A stretch of 64,000 bases of DNA, from NCBI RefSeq assembly GCF_014654785.1, contig NZ_BNBD01000001.1, forward strand, positions 62,001 through 126,000. The letters run 5' to 3'. The position numbers were made by a program, and so were the translations under genes. The notes under the pieces are model-generated. The model did not search any database. It was not told the origin of the DNA and saw only the letters and a list, made by a program, of their open reading frames with translations. The stretch is from Streptomyces mashuensis (GTDB lineage Bacteria; Actinomycetota; Actinomycetes; Streptomycetales; Streptomycetaceae). This document shows, piece after piece, positions 16,755 through 24,528 of the stretch; the first letter of the stretch is position 1, and every line of letters starts with the position of its first letter.

Positions 16755-17345
16755 TCAGCACGCGGCGGTGCGGCGGTGTGCCTCCGGCGCCCCGCCGCCG
16801 GCACCGACCGGCCCGGCGGCCCGCATCGCCGGGAGGCGGGGCCCGCACCGCGGCGTACGGCCGCTGCGGCCCTCGCCGAGGACCCGCCAGCCGCCGCCCG
16901 TGAGGGTGATGTACGCGCCGCAGCGCAGCCCGTGCAGGACGCAGGCGTCCCGCAGCGCCCACATCCAGGCGCCGTCCTCCTCCGTCCAATGCCCTTCGCC
17001 CTGGCGGCAGTAGAGCAGGACGGCCGTGCGCACCGGTGCGCGCAACCGGAGGTCGTGCGGGATGATGCGGCGCAGCTGCGTCAGCAGCGCGTTGCGCAGC
17101 AACCAGCCGTCCCCGGCCCCTGCGGGCCGGAACGAGGCGCTTGCGGCGAGGCGTTCGTCCGGGTGCAGGACGGCGACCACCGCGGTCGGTGGCGTCGGAA
17201 GGTGCCGGGCGTACAGCCCGCAGACGACCTCGCGGGGATTCCCCAGCAGCGGGACGCCCGATGCCGCCCACTCGGCGGGTTCCAGGAGCCGGCCCAGACG
17301 GGAAGCCGGGTCGGCGGACGGCACGGGCGTGAAGCCGAAGGCCAT
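16755..17345 (-). CDS. RadC-like protein with degenerate JAMM site (conserved hypothetical)
   Basis: 196 aa, function unknown. The central part follows the order of RadC/JAB proteins: VVAVLHPDERLA (RadC 'Ld..nr'), LLRNALLTQLRRII, then TAVLLYCRQGEGHWTEEDG where RadC has aiiLaHNHPSG..PS..D, then ALRDACVLHGLRC and a final GGWRVLGEG where RadC has 'g.y.S'. The two zinc His residues and the serine are replaced while the Asp remains, so metalloprotease activity is unlikely. This is my alignment by eye. The ATG at 17345 has AAGGGAG upstream; longer starts lack one. Downstream of recQ on the same strand. Confidence 0.62.
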   Translation of the reverse strand: MAFGFTPVPSADPASRLGRLLEPAEWAASGVPLLGNPREVVCGLYARHLPTPPTAVVAVLHPDERLAASASFRPAGAGDGWLLRNALLTQLRRIIPHDLRLRAPVRTAVLLYCRQGEGHWTEEDGAWMWALRDACVLHGLRCGAYITLTGGGWRVLGEGRSGRTPRCGPRLPAMRAAGPVGAGGGAPEAHRRTAAC

Positions 17346-17433
17346 GATGCTCCCTTCGTCTGACGCCCGCGGGCGGCGGGCGGGGGACAGGGCGGAGCGT
17401 GCGTCGTGGAGGCCGTCCCGCGAGACCGGCGCA

Positions 17434-17472
17434 CGGCCGGGAGCGGGGGAGCCGGTTCGATTCTCCCGGCCG
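17434..17472 (-). terminator. possible terminator after recQ
   Basis: Perfect 10-bp inverted repeat, CGGCCGGGAG and CTCCCGGCCG, with a 19-base loop, 48-86 bases beyond the recQ stop. It would at least reduce readthrough into the RadC-like gene. Confidence 0.45.
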
Positions 17473-17519
17473 CACCGGCCGTGCGGCAACGATCAATTGG
17501 CGCCAGAGAGCGCCCGCCG

Positions 17520-19685
17520 TCACCCCTGGACGGCGAGTACCAGCGGTAGCACCTCGGCCGCCCCGGCACGGCGCAGGAGCCGCGCCGCCACCGCCAGCGT
17601 CCAGCCGGTGTCCGCGTAGTCGTCCACGAGCAGCACCGGCCCGCCCGCCGTGCTCAGCGCCGCGGCCAGCGACGGCGGTACGGTCAGCGCCCCGTCGAGG
17701 GCCCGCAGCCGCTGGGCGCTGTTGGTGCGCGACGCGTGCACGGCCTCCTCGGTGTCGCGGTACTCCACCGAACCGAGCAGGGGCATGCGGCCGATGGCCG
17801 CGATGCGCTCGCCCAGCGACCGGATCAGCTGCGGCCTGGTGCGGGAGGCGACGGTGACGACGCCCACCGGGCGCGCGGGCGCGCCGGGTGCCCCGGACGC
17901 CCAACCGCCGGGGCCACGGGCCCAGTCGGCCAGCACGGTCACCACCGCGTCGGTCACATCGTCCGGAACGGCTGCGTCCGGTGTCTGCGGGGCCAGCAGC
18001 GGACGCAGCCGGTTGCCCCAGCCGATGTCCGACAGCCGGCCCAGGGCGCGGCCCGGCGCGGCCTGCTCGCCGGGCGGGATCCGTCCCTTGAGGTCCACGC
18101 CCACCGCCGCCATGCCCGTGGGCCACATCCGCCGCGGCTCCACCTCGACGCCGGGGCGCCCCAGTTCCCCGCGGGACGCCTCCAGCGCCAGGGCCGAGAC
18201 GTCGGCCGTGAACCGCGCGCCCGCGCAGTTGTCGCAGCGCCCGCACGGGGCGGCCTGCTCGTCGTCCAGCTGCTGCCGCAGGAACTCCATGCGGCACCGC
18301 GTGGTCGTGGCGTACTCCCGCATGGCCTGCTGCTCGGCCTCGCGCTGCCGCGCGACCCACGCGTACCGCTCGCCGTCGTAGCTCCACGGCTCGCCGGTGG
18401 CGGTCCAGCCGCCGCGGACGCGGCGCACCGCCCCGTCCACGTCGAGGACCTTGAGCATGGTCTCCAGCCGGGAGCGGCGCAGCTCCACCAGCGGCTCCAG
18501 GGCGGGCAGCGACAGCGGGCGGTCCGCCCGGGCCAGGACGTCCAGCGTGCGCCGCACCTGCTCCTCCGGCGGGAAGGCCAGCGACGCGAAGTACTTCCAG
18601 ATCGCCTCGTCCTCCCGCCCCGGCAGCAGCAGCACCTCGGCGTGCTCGACGCCGCGGCCGGCGCGGCCGACCTGCTGGTAGTAGGCGATGGGGGAGGAGG
18701 GCGACCCCAGGTGGACCACGAAGCCGAGGTCGGGCTTGTCGAAGCCCATGCCCAGCGCGGAGGTGGCGACGAGGGCCTTGACGCGGTTGGCCAGCAGGTC
18801 CTCCTCGGCCTGCTGGCGGTCGGCGTTCTCCGTCTTGCCGGTGTACGCGGTGACGGTGTGCCCGCGCCGGCGCAGGAACGCCGTCACCTCCTCGGCCGCG
18901 GCGACGGTCAGGGTGTAGATGATGCCGGAGCCCGGCAGCTCGTCGAGGTGATCGGCGAGCCAGGCCAGCCGGTGGGCGGCGTCGGGGAGGGTGAGCACGG
19001 CCAGGCTCAGGCTCTCCCGGTCCAGCGGCCCGCGCAGGACCAGCGCCTTCTCCGCGCCCTCGCCCGTGCCCAGCTGTTCGGCGACGTCGGCGGTGACGCG
19101 CGCGTTGGCCGTGGCGGTGGTGGCGAGCACCGGCACGCCCGGCGGCAGGTCGGCCAGCATCGTGCGCAGCCGCCGGTAGTCGGGGCGGAAGTCGTGGCCC
19201 CAGTCGGAGATGCAGTGGGCCTCGTCCACCACCAGCAGGCCGGTCGCGGCGGCCAGCCGGGGCAGGACCTGGTCCCGGAAGTCGGGGTTGTTGAGGCGCT
19301 CCGGCGACACGAGGAGCACGTCGACGGCGCCCGCCGCGATCTCCGCCTGCACCTCGTCCCACTCCTCCGTGTTGGAGGAATTGATCGTGCGCGCGTGGAT
19401 GCCCGCGCGCGCGGCGGCCTCCACCTGGTTGCGCATGAGGGCCAGGAGCGGCGAGACGATCACCGTGGGGCCGCTGCCGCGCTCGCGGAGCAGCGCCGTC
19501 GCGACGAAGTACACGGCGGACTTGCCCCAGCCGGTGCGCTGCACGACCAGCGCCCGCCGGCCCTCGGCCACGAGGGCCTCGATGGCGCGCCACTGGTCCT
19601 CGCGCAGTCTGGCCGATCCCGTGTCGTCTCCCACGAGACGGGCGAGGACGTGGTCCGCCGAGGCGCGGAGGGCTTCGTTGGTCAT
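17520..19685 (-). CDS. recQ: RecQ-like helicase fused to a C-terminal phosphoribosyltransferase-type domain
   Basis: 3'-5' superfamily 2 helicase. Seen, 721 aa from the ATG at 19685: Walker [10 protein letters not shown] (Gly54-Lys55), [20 protein letters not shown] (DEAH plus RecQ aromatic loop), TTATAN, the arginine-finger motif QQVGRAGRG, and a zinc site ending CGRCDNC at about residue 480. No HRDC domain follows. Instead the last 200 residues carry [13 protein letters not shown], the 13-residue PRPP loop of type I phosphoribosyltransferases, as in ComF-like proteins. The helicase is complete; PRTase catalysis is untested inference. Divergent from a DUF4192 gene across a DnaA-box-rich intergenic region. 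Confidence 0.92.
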   Translation of the reverse strand: MTNEALRASADHVLARLVGDDTGSARLREDQWRAIEALVAEGRRALVVQRTGWGKSAVYFVATALLRERGSGPTVIVSPLLALMRNQVEAAARAGIHARTINSSNTEEWDEVQAEIAAGAVDVLLVSPERLNNPDFRDQVLPRLAAATGLLVVDEAHCISDWGHDFRPDYRRLRTMLADLPPGVPVLATTATANARVTADVAEQLGTGEGAEKALVLRGPLDRESLSLAVLTLPDAAHRLAWLADHLDELPGSGIIYTLTVAAAEEVTAFLRRRGHTVTAYTGKTENADRQQAEEDLLANRVKALVATSALGMGFDKPDLGFVVHLGSPSSPIAYYQQVGRAGRGVEHAEVLLLPGREDEAIWKYFASLAFPPEEQVRRTLDVLARADRPLSLPALEPLVELRRSRLETMLKVLDVDGAVRRVRGGWTATGEPWSYDGERYAWVARQREAEQQAMREYATTTRCRMEFLRQQLDDEQAAPCGRCDNCAGARFTADVSALALEASRGELGRPGVEVEPRRMWPTGMAAVGVDLKGRIPPGEQAAPGRALGRLSDIGWGNRLRPLLAPQTPDAAVPDDVTDAVVTVLADWARGPGGWASGAPGAPARPVGVVTVASRTRPQLIRSLGERIAAIGRMPLLGSVEYRDTEEAVHASRTNSAQRLRALDGALTVPPSLAAALSTAGGPVLLVDDYADTGWTLAVAARLLRRAGAAEVLPLVLAVQG

Positions 19686-19737
19686 GCCCCCATGCAACAC
19701 GAGAGCTCGGACAATGCGCGAATGCACGGGCGGGACC

Positions 19738-19746
19738 TGTGGAAAA
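19738..19746 (-). promoter_or_regulatory. DnaA box 1 (recQ/DUF4192 intergenic)
   Basis: TGTGGAAAA, i.e. TTTTCCACA on the minus strand: one mismatch to the DnaA consensus TTATCCACA, with the invariant TCCACA core intact. Confidence 0.5.
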
Positions 19747-19760
19747 CCTGGGTACCGTGC

Positions 19761-19769
19761 TTGTCCACA
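19761..19769 (+). promoter_or_regulatory. DnaA box 2, perfect Streptomyces consensus
   Basis: TTGTCCACA, the preferred DnaA box of Streptomyces oriC, between recQ and the DUF4192 gene. Confidence 0.7.
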
Positions 19770-19805
19770 GGCGTGAAGGCAATGATGTGATCATCGCTCC
19801 GGAAG

Positions 19806-19814
19806 TTATCCACA
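19806..19814 (+). promoter_or_regulatory. DnaA box 3, perfect E. coli-type consensus
   Basis: TTATCCACA, 45 bases downstream of box 2 in the same orientation and 40 bases before the DUF4192 ATG. Confidence 0.7.
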
Positions 19815-19854
19815 GGGCTGGCGGGGCCCGAGCGGATCACGGGACGCTCGGGCC

Positions 19855-21369
19855 ATGACGCAGCCCGACGAATCACTCAGCCCGTCCGCCTCCTCCGCCT
19901 CCTCCGCTTCCTCCTCCGAGCCCGACGCCCAGCTGGTCTCCCTGCGCACCGCCGCCGAACTCGCCGACGCCCTCCCGTACCTGATGGGCTTTCAACCGAC
20001 CGACAGCATCGTCCTCCTCGCCCTGCACGGCGCCCGCGGCCGCTTCGGCGGCCGGCTCCGGCTCGGCATCCCCGCGAACACCGACGAATGGGCCGACGTC
20101 AGCGACCAGCTCGCCGAGACGCTGGTCACCAGCTGCACCCGGCACGGCACCCGGCCCGACGGCATCGTCCTCTACCTCTGCCAGGAACCCCGCGCGGGCG
20201 AGACGGCCGTCCAGGCCGTCGAGCGGCTCCGCCCGCTGGCCCAGAGCCTGCGGGTGGCCTGCGGCCGGCTGGAGGTGCCCGTGTACGAGGCCCTGTGCCT
20301 CTCGGACGGGCGGTTCTGGTCCTACTGCTGCCCCGACGAGCGCTGCTGCCCCGCCGAAGGAACGCCCCTCGCCCTGCCCGGCACCACGGTGATGGCGGCG
20401 GCCGCCACCTACGCCGGGATCCAGGTGCGGGGCAGCCTGCGGGACATGGAGGCCCGGTACGCACCCTTCACCGGCGCGCGGGCCGTGGAGCAGGAGACCG
20501 CGTTCCACGAGGCCGCCGCCGACCTCATCCCGCGCATCCTGATCCGCGGCGAGAGCGAGACCGTGCGCCGCGAGACGCTGGCCCTGATCGGCCTGGTGCG
20601 GGACCGCTTCCAGGAAACCCCCGCGGCCCCCGCCCGGAAGGAGGCCGACGCCCGCGACGACGCCTTGGTCTCCCCCGACGAGGCCGCCATGATCGTGCTC
20701 GGCCTGCAGGACCGCGTCACGCGCGACCAGGCGGCGGAGTGGATGGAGGGACCGTCCGCCCCGGTCATGCTCCGCGTCTGGCGCGCCCTGGCCAGGCGCT
20801 GCGTCACCCCGTACGGGGAGCACGCCGCCGCCCCGCTCACCCTCGCCGGATGGGTCGCGTGGTCCCTCGGCGACCACCCCGAGGCCCGCGTCGCCTTCGG
20901 CCAGGCGCTGCACGCCGACCCCGACTACCTCTTCGCCCAGCTGCTGCACCGGGCCTGCAACGAGGGCATGGACCCCGAACTGCTGCGCCGCTGCCTGCGC
21001 CAGGAACGCGACGCCCGCGAGACCCGGCAGGCCCGCGAGGCAGCCCGTACGGCGACTCCCGCCCCGGCTGCGCCCGACGCCTCCCCGGTCACGGCCCCCG
21101 CCCCCGCCCCCAGGGCCGCCGCCCCCGAGGCGCCCGCAGCCGATGGGCCGCCGGCCGGCGTGCCCGAACAGCTCGCCCTGCCCGACCCGGCGGCCGACCC
21201 CGCCCCCGCGCCCGCCCCCACTGCGGACGTGCCCCCGCAGGGTGCCCTGGCCTCCACCGCGCCCGGAGGGCCGCGGCGGCCCAGTGGGCCCGCGGGGGCC
21301 AATGGACCGGCGGGCAAGGCTGCCACGCGCCGGCGTGTGGGCCAGCGCGGAGCGCGGGGGAGGAGGTGA
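19855..21369 (+). CDS. DUF4192 family protein
   Basis: Actinobacterial family without known function. Seen: the characteristic N-terminus LRTAAELADALPYLMGFQPTDSIVLLAL (quoted in parts: LPYLMGF, PTDSIVLLAL), then an alpha/beta domain with VLYLCQEP and RFWSYCCPDERCCPAEG, a cysteine-rich stretch; a helical domain with GWVAWSLGDHPEARVAFGQAL, tetratricopeptide-like; and a Pro/Ala-rich tail of about 120 residues ending in basic [13 protein letters not shown]. 504 aa. The four close cysteines could bind metal (inference). Divergent from recQ and sharing its DnaA-box region. Confidence 0.85.
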   Translation: MTQPDESLSPSASSASSASSSEPDAQLVSLRTAAELADALPYLMGFQPTDSIVLLALHGARGRFGGRLRLGIPANTDEWADVSDQLAETLVTSCTRHGTRPDGIVLYLCQEPRAGETAVQAVERLRPLAQSLRVACGRLEVPVYEALCLSDGRFWSYCCPDERCCPAEGTPLALPGTTVMAAAATYAGIQVRGSLRDMEARYAPFTGARAVEQETAFHEAAADLIPRILIRGESETVRRETLALIGLVRDRFQETPAAPARKEADARDDALVSPDEAAMIVLGLQDRVTRDQAAEWMEGPSAPVMLRVWRALARRCVTPYGEHAAAPLTLAGWVAWSLGDHPEARVAFGQALHADPDYLFAQLLHRACNEGMDPELLRRCLRQERDARETRQAREAARTATPAPAAPDASPVTAPAPAPRAAAPEAPAADGPPAGVPEQLALPDPAADPAPAPAPTADVPPQGALASTAPGGPRRPSGPAGANGPAGKAATRRRVGQRGARGRR

Positions 21370-21506
21370 AGCCGTACTGCGGGTCGCGCGGGGCGGGCCC
21401 GCCGCGCGGCCACCGTGACCTCGGCGGTGCCCGCGCCGTTCACCTGGGTGGCCCGCACTCGTTGTCGGTCGTTCCGGTCCGTGACGTGCCCAGGGAGCCC
21501 AGGGAA

Positions 21507-23546
21507 GTGCAGAGCATCGCCACCGGCGGACCCTCCGTCCACCGCCCGCCCGAACAGCGGCGCACCGGCTCGGTCCGGGCGCCGGGACCGCAACCCGTGC
21601 ACGACGCGCTGATCTGCGTGGCCCTCCCGGCGCTCGTCGTCTCCGGGGTCCACGGGCAGCTCGACGGGCAGGGACTCGAAGGGTTCTACCGGTCCGGGCG
21701 CCGGCTGCTGGCGCGGTGCCGGGTCCGGGTGGCGGGCGCCGAGCCGGTGCCCCTCCAGGGGCGGTTGCTCGCCGCGGACCGGGCCCGCTTCGTGGGGACC
21801 GTGCGCACCGGTGCCGACGCGGGGCCCGACCCGGTGGTCACCGTGGAGCGGCTGCGGGAGGCCGAGGGGGTCGAGCGCATCACCCTGCGCAGCGCGGCGG
21901 TCCGCGAGCTGAGGGTTCCGCTGGAGGTGGTGCTCGGCACGGACCTCGCCGAACTGGGCGCCGTCGCCACGGGCCTGGCGGGGCCCGAGCTCCCGGCGGG
22001 CGTGCACGCCTCCGGGCTGCGCTGGTCGGCGCGGGGCGCGCAGTCCGTGGTCATGGCCGACCCGCCGCCCGGCGACGTCGTGGCCTCCGCCGGACTGCTG
22101 CGCTGGGAGATACGGCTGCCGCCCGGTGGCAGCCGCAGCGTGGAGCTGCGGGTGCGGCCCGAACCGCACGGCGCCTCCGGCGGAGCGGTGGCGCCGGCCC
22201 CGGGCCGGGCCGCGGCGGTTCCCTGGGGCGAGGCCACGGCCGAGGGCGACGACCCGCGCGCGGCGGCGTTGCTGGCGGCGAGCTTGGACGACCTGCGGGC
22301 GCTGCTCGTACGCGACCCCGAGCGGGCCGGCGACGTCCATCTCGCGGCGGGCATCCCCTGGCGCTGCGGCCAGCTGGCGCCGGCCGAGGCTCTGTGGGCG
22401 GCACGGATGGCGCTGCCCCTGGGCGTACGGCTCGCCGCCGGGACGCTGCGGACGCTGGCCCGGGGCCAGGTGGGCGGGGCCGGAGCGGACAGCGGGCGCA
22501 TTCCCGGGCCGCTGCGGCACGCCGGGCCGCATCTGCCACCGGGGTGCACCGGCATCGAGGCGACGCTGCTGTTCCCCGTCGTGCTGGCCGAGGCACGGCG
22601 GTGGGGACTGCCCGAGCAGGAGACCGAGGCGCTGCTGCCGGCGGCCGAGCGGTGCCTGGCGTGGCTGCGGCACACCGCCGCCGAGGGCGACTTCCTCGCC
22701 GACCCGGTGCCCGGGGGCCCGTACCGCTGCGAGACCCAGGCCCATGCGCACCGGGCGGCGGTCCTGGGAGCGGACCTGCTGGAGAGCCACGGGCGGCCCG
22801 GGGCTGCGGAGCTGCGCGGCTGGGCAGAGGCGCTGCGGCAGCGCTTCCGGGACGAGTTCTGGACCGACGACCTGGGCGGCGGGCGGCCGCTGACCGCCCT
22901 GACGCCCGGCGGCGGACGCATACCGCACCTGGGGTGCGCCGCGGCCCACCTGCTCGACACCGGGCTCCTGGGCGGCGGGCGGTACGCCCCGGGGCTGCTC
23001 GACAAGGTGCGGACCGAGCAGCTGGCCCGGCTGCTGGGCGGGCCCTCCCTCGACTCCGGCTGGGGGCTGCGCGGGCTGGGCGCGAAGGAGCCCGGGCACA
23101 ACCCCTTCGGGCACCGCAGCGGGGCCGTCCGTGTGCACGAGACGGCGGTCGCCGTGGCGGGGCTGCTGACGGCCGGTTACGAGAACGAGGCGGCCGGGTT
23201 GTTGCGCGGGGTGCTGGACGCGGCCGAGGCGTTCGGGCACCGGCTGCCGGAGATGTACGCCGGGGAGCAGCGCACGGCCGGCAGCACGCCGCTGCCGCAC
23301 CCGGCCGCCTGCCGGCCCGCGGCCGTGGCGGCGGCGGGGGCCGTGCAGCTGCTGACCGCGCTGGCGGGGGTGCGGCCGGACGTGCCGGCGGGCGGGGTGA
23401 CGGTCCGTCCGCCGCGGTCGGCGCCGCTGGGGGAGCTGAGGCTGACGGGGCTGCGTGTGGCGGAGCAGCCGTTCGCCGTCAGGGTCAGCAGGCTGGGCCT
23501 GGGCATGGTGGAGGAGGCCGCCGACGGTCTCCAGCTGAGGGTGTGA
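21507..23546 (+). CDS. glycogen-debranching-type amylo-alpha-1,6-glucosidase-like protein
   Basis: 679 aa. Seen: an N-terminal beta-rich domain of the GDE_N/trehalase-debrancher type (DALICVALPALVVSGVHGQLDG..GLEGFYRSGRR...) and a C-terminal (alpha/alpha)6-barrel region with AAGIPWRCGQLAP, EAEARRWGLPEQE, YRCETQAHAHRAA, GGRIPHLGCAAAHLLDTG and SGWGLRGLG. The family hydrolyses alpha-1,6 branches or related glycosides; in many actinobacterial copies the substrate is unknown. GTG 21507 has AGGGAG upstream; an earlier in-frame GTG lies at 21486. Follows the DUF4192 gene by 137 bases on the same strand. Confidence 0.78.
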   Translation: MQSIATGGPSVHRPPEQRRTGSVRAPGPQPVHDALICVALPALVVSGVHGQLDGQGLEGFYRSGRRLLARCRVRVAGAEPVPLQGRLLAADRARFVGTVRTGADAGPDPVVTVERLREAEGVERITLRSAAVRELRVPLEVVLGTDLAELGAVATGLAGPELPAGVHASGLRWSARGAQSVVMADPPPGDVVASAGLLRWEIRLPPGGSRSVELRVRPEPHGASGGAVAPAPGRAAAVPWGEATAEGDDPRAAALLAASLDDLRALLVRDPERAGDVHLAAGIPWRCGQLAPAEALWAARMALPLGVRLAAGTLRTLARGQVGGAGADSGRIPGPLRHAGPHLPPGCTGIEATLLFPVVLAEARRWGLPEQETEALLPAAERCLAWLRHTAAEGDFLADPVPGGPYRCETQAHAHRAAVLGADLLESHGRPGAAELRGWAEALRQRFRDEFWTDDLGGGRPLTALTPGGGRIPHLGCAAAHLLDTGLLGGGRYAPGLLDKVRTEQLARLLGGPSLDSGWGLRGLGAKEPGHNPFGHRSGAVRVHETAVAVAGLLTAGYENEAAGLLRGVLDAAEAFGHRLPEMYAGEQRTAGSTPLPHPAACRPAAVAAAGAVQLLTALAGVRPDVPAGGVTVRPPRSAPLGELRLTGLRVAEQPFAVRVSRLGLGMVEEAADGLQLRV

Positions 23547-23600
23547 GCGACGTGCGGGCCGGCCTGCCCGGCGGACCTGCGGAGAGGGGTGCCGAACGGC

Positions 23601-23629
23601 CTGATTATCGTCAGGCAGACGACTATGAT
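23601..23629 (+). promoter_or_regulatory. promoter and operator of the NUDIX-type regulator gene
   Basis: TATGAT at 23624-23629 ends six bases before the ATG (leaderless pattern); CTGATT at 23601-23606 is a weak -35 at 17 bp. Within it, ATTATCGTC and GACGACTAT (23604-23626) form an inverted repeat with seven of nine pairs around AGGCA, placed over the promoter, as expected for autoregulation. Confidence 0.55.
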
Positions 23630-23635
23630 CGCGTC

Positions 23636-24394
23636 ATGCCCTACGACCCGTCGGCCTTCCCGCCCTTCGCCGTCACCGTCGACCTGGTGGTGCTCACCGT
23701 ACGGCGGCACGCGTTGTGCGCGCTGGCCGTCCGCCGCGGCGAGCCGCCGTTCCAGGGGCGGTGGGCGCTGCCGGGCGGGTTCGTGCGGGGCGACGAGGAC
23801 CTGGAGACCGCCGCGGCCCGGGAGCTGGCCGAGGAGACGGGGCTGCTCGCGCACGACCCGGCGGGCCCGGTCGCGCCCAACGCCGCCCACCTCGAACAGC
23901 TGGCGACGTACGGCGACCCCGGCCGCGACCCGCGGATGCGGGTGGTGAGCGTGGCGCACCTGGCGCTCGCCCCCGACCTGCCCGCGCCGCGCCCCGGCGG
24001 CGACGCCCGCAGCGTCAGCTGGGTGCCCGTCGAGGAGCTGCTGCACCCCGCCGGGTACGGGCGCGACGGCGACGTCCGGGCACCGCTGGCGTTCGACCAC
24101 GCGCGGATCCTCGCGGACGGCGTGGAGCGCGCCCGGTCGAAGATCGAGTACTCGTCGCTGGCCACCGCCTTCTGCCCGCAGGAGTTCACCGTCGGCGAGC
24201 TGCGGCGGGTCTACGAGGCCGTGTGGGGCGTGGCGCTGGACCCGCGCAACTTCCACCGCAAGGTGACCGGCACGCCCGGCTTCCTCGTGCCCACCGGCGG
24301 CACCACGACGCGGCAGGGCGGCCGTCCGGCCCAGCTGTTCCGCGCCGGCGGCGCCACGCTGCTCAACCCGCCCATGCTGCGCCCCGAGGCGTAG
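23636..24394 (+). CDS. NUDIX-winged-helix transcriptional regulator (NrtR-like)
   Basis: 252 aa with the NrtR architecture: N-terminal NUDIX domain, with the box GGFVRGDEDLETAAARELAEETGL (cited from GGFVRGDEDLETAAAREL and EETG), then a C-terminal winged-helix domain (FTVGELRRVYEAVWGVALDPRNFHRKV in pieces: FTVGELRRVYE, NFHRKV). NrtR proteins bind ADP-ribose-type ligands and repress NAD metabolism genes. The NUDIX box is near-intact, so hydrolase activity is possible. No NAD gene is adjacent; targets are unknown. An inverted repeat overlapping its own -10 supports autoregulation. Confidence 0.87.
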   Translation: MPYDPSAFPPFAVTVDLVVLTVRRHALCALAVRRGEPPFQGRWALPGGFVRGDEDLETAAARELAEETGLLAHDPAGPVAPNAAHLEQLATYGDPGRDPRMRVVSVAHLALAPDLPAPRPGGDARSVSWVPVEELLHPAGYGRDGDVRAPLAFDHARILADGVERARSKIEYSSLATAFCPQEFTVGELRRVYEAVWGVALDPRNFHRKVTGTPGFLVPTGGTTTRQGGRPAQLFRAGGATLLNPPMLRPEA

Positions 24395-24528
24395 CCGGCG
24401 GCGGCCCGGCCGGGGTGCCCGGCCGCTCGTCAGGGTGATGCGCGGAACCGTCCGGCGACGCTGCGCAGCAAATAGGACATACCGGGTTACGGTGCTCCGG
24501 TACGTGCCGTCGTTCCGCGAGTGAAGCC

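Noticed and set aside
17445..17480. GGTTCGATTC, like the T-loop of a tRNA
   Set aside because: The flanking bases do not form a T stem, and there is no matching acceptor, D or anticodon arm upstream. Better explained by the 10-bp inverted repeat after recQ.
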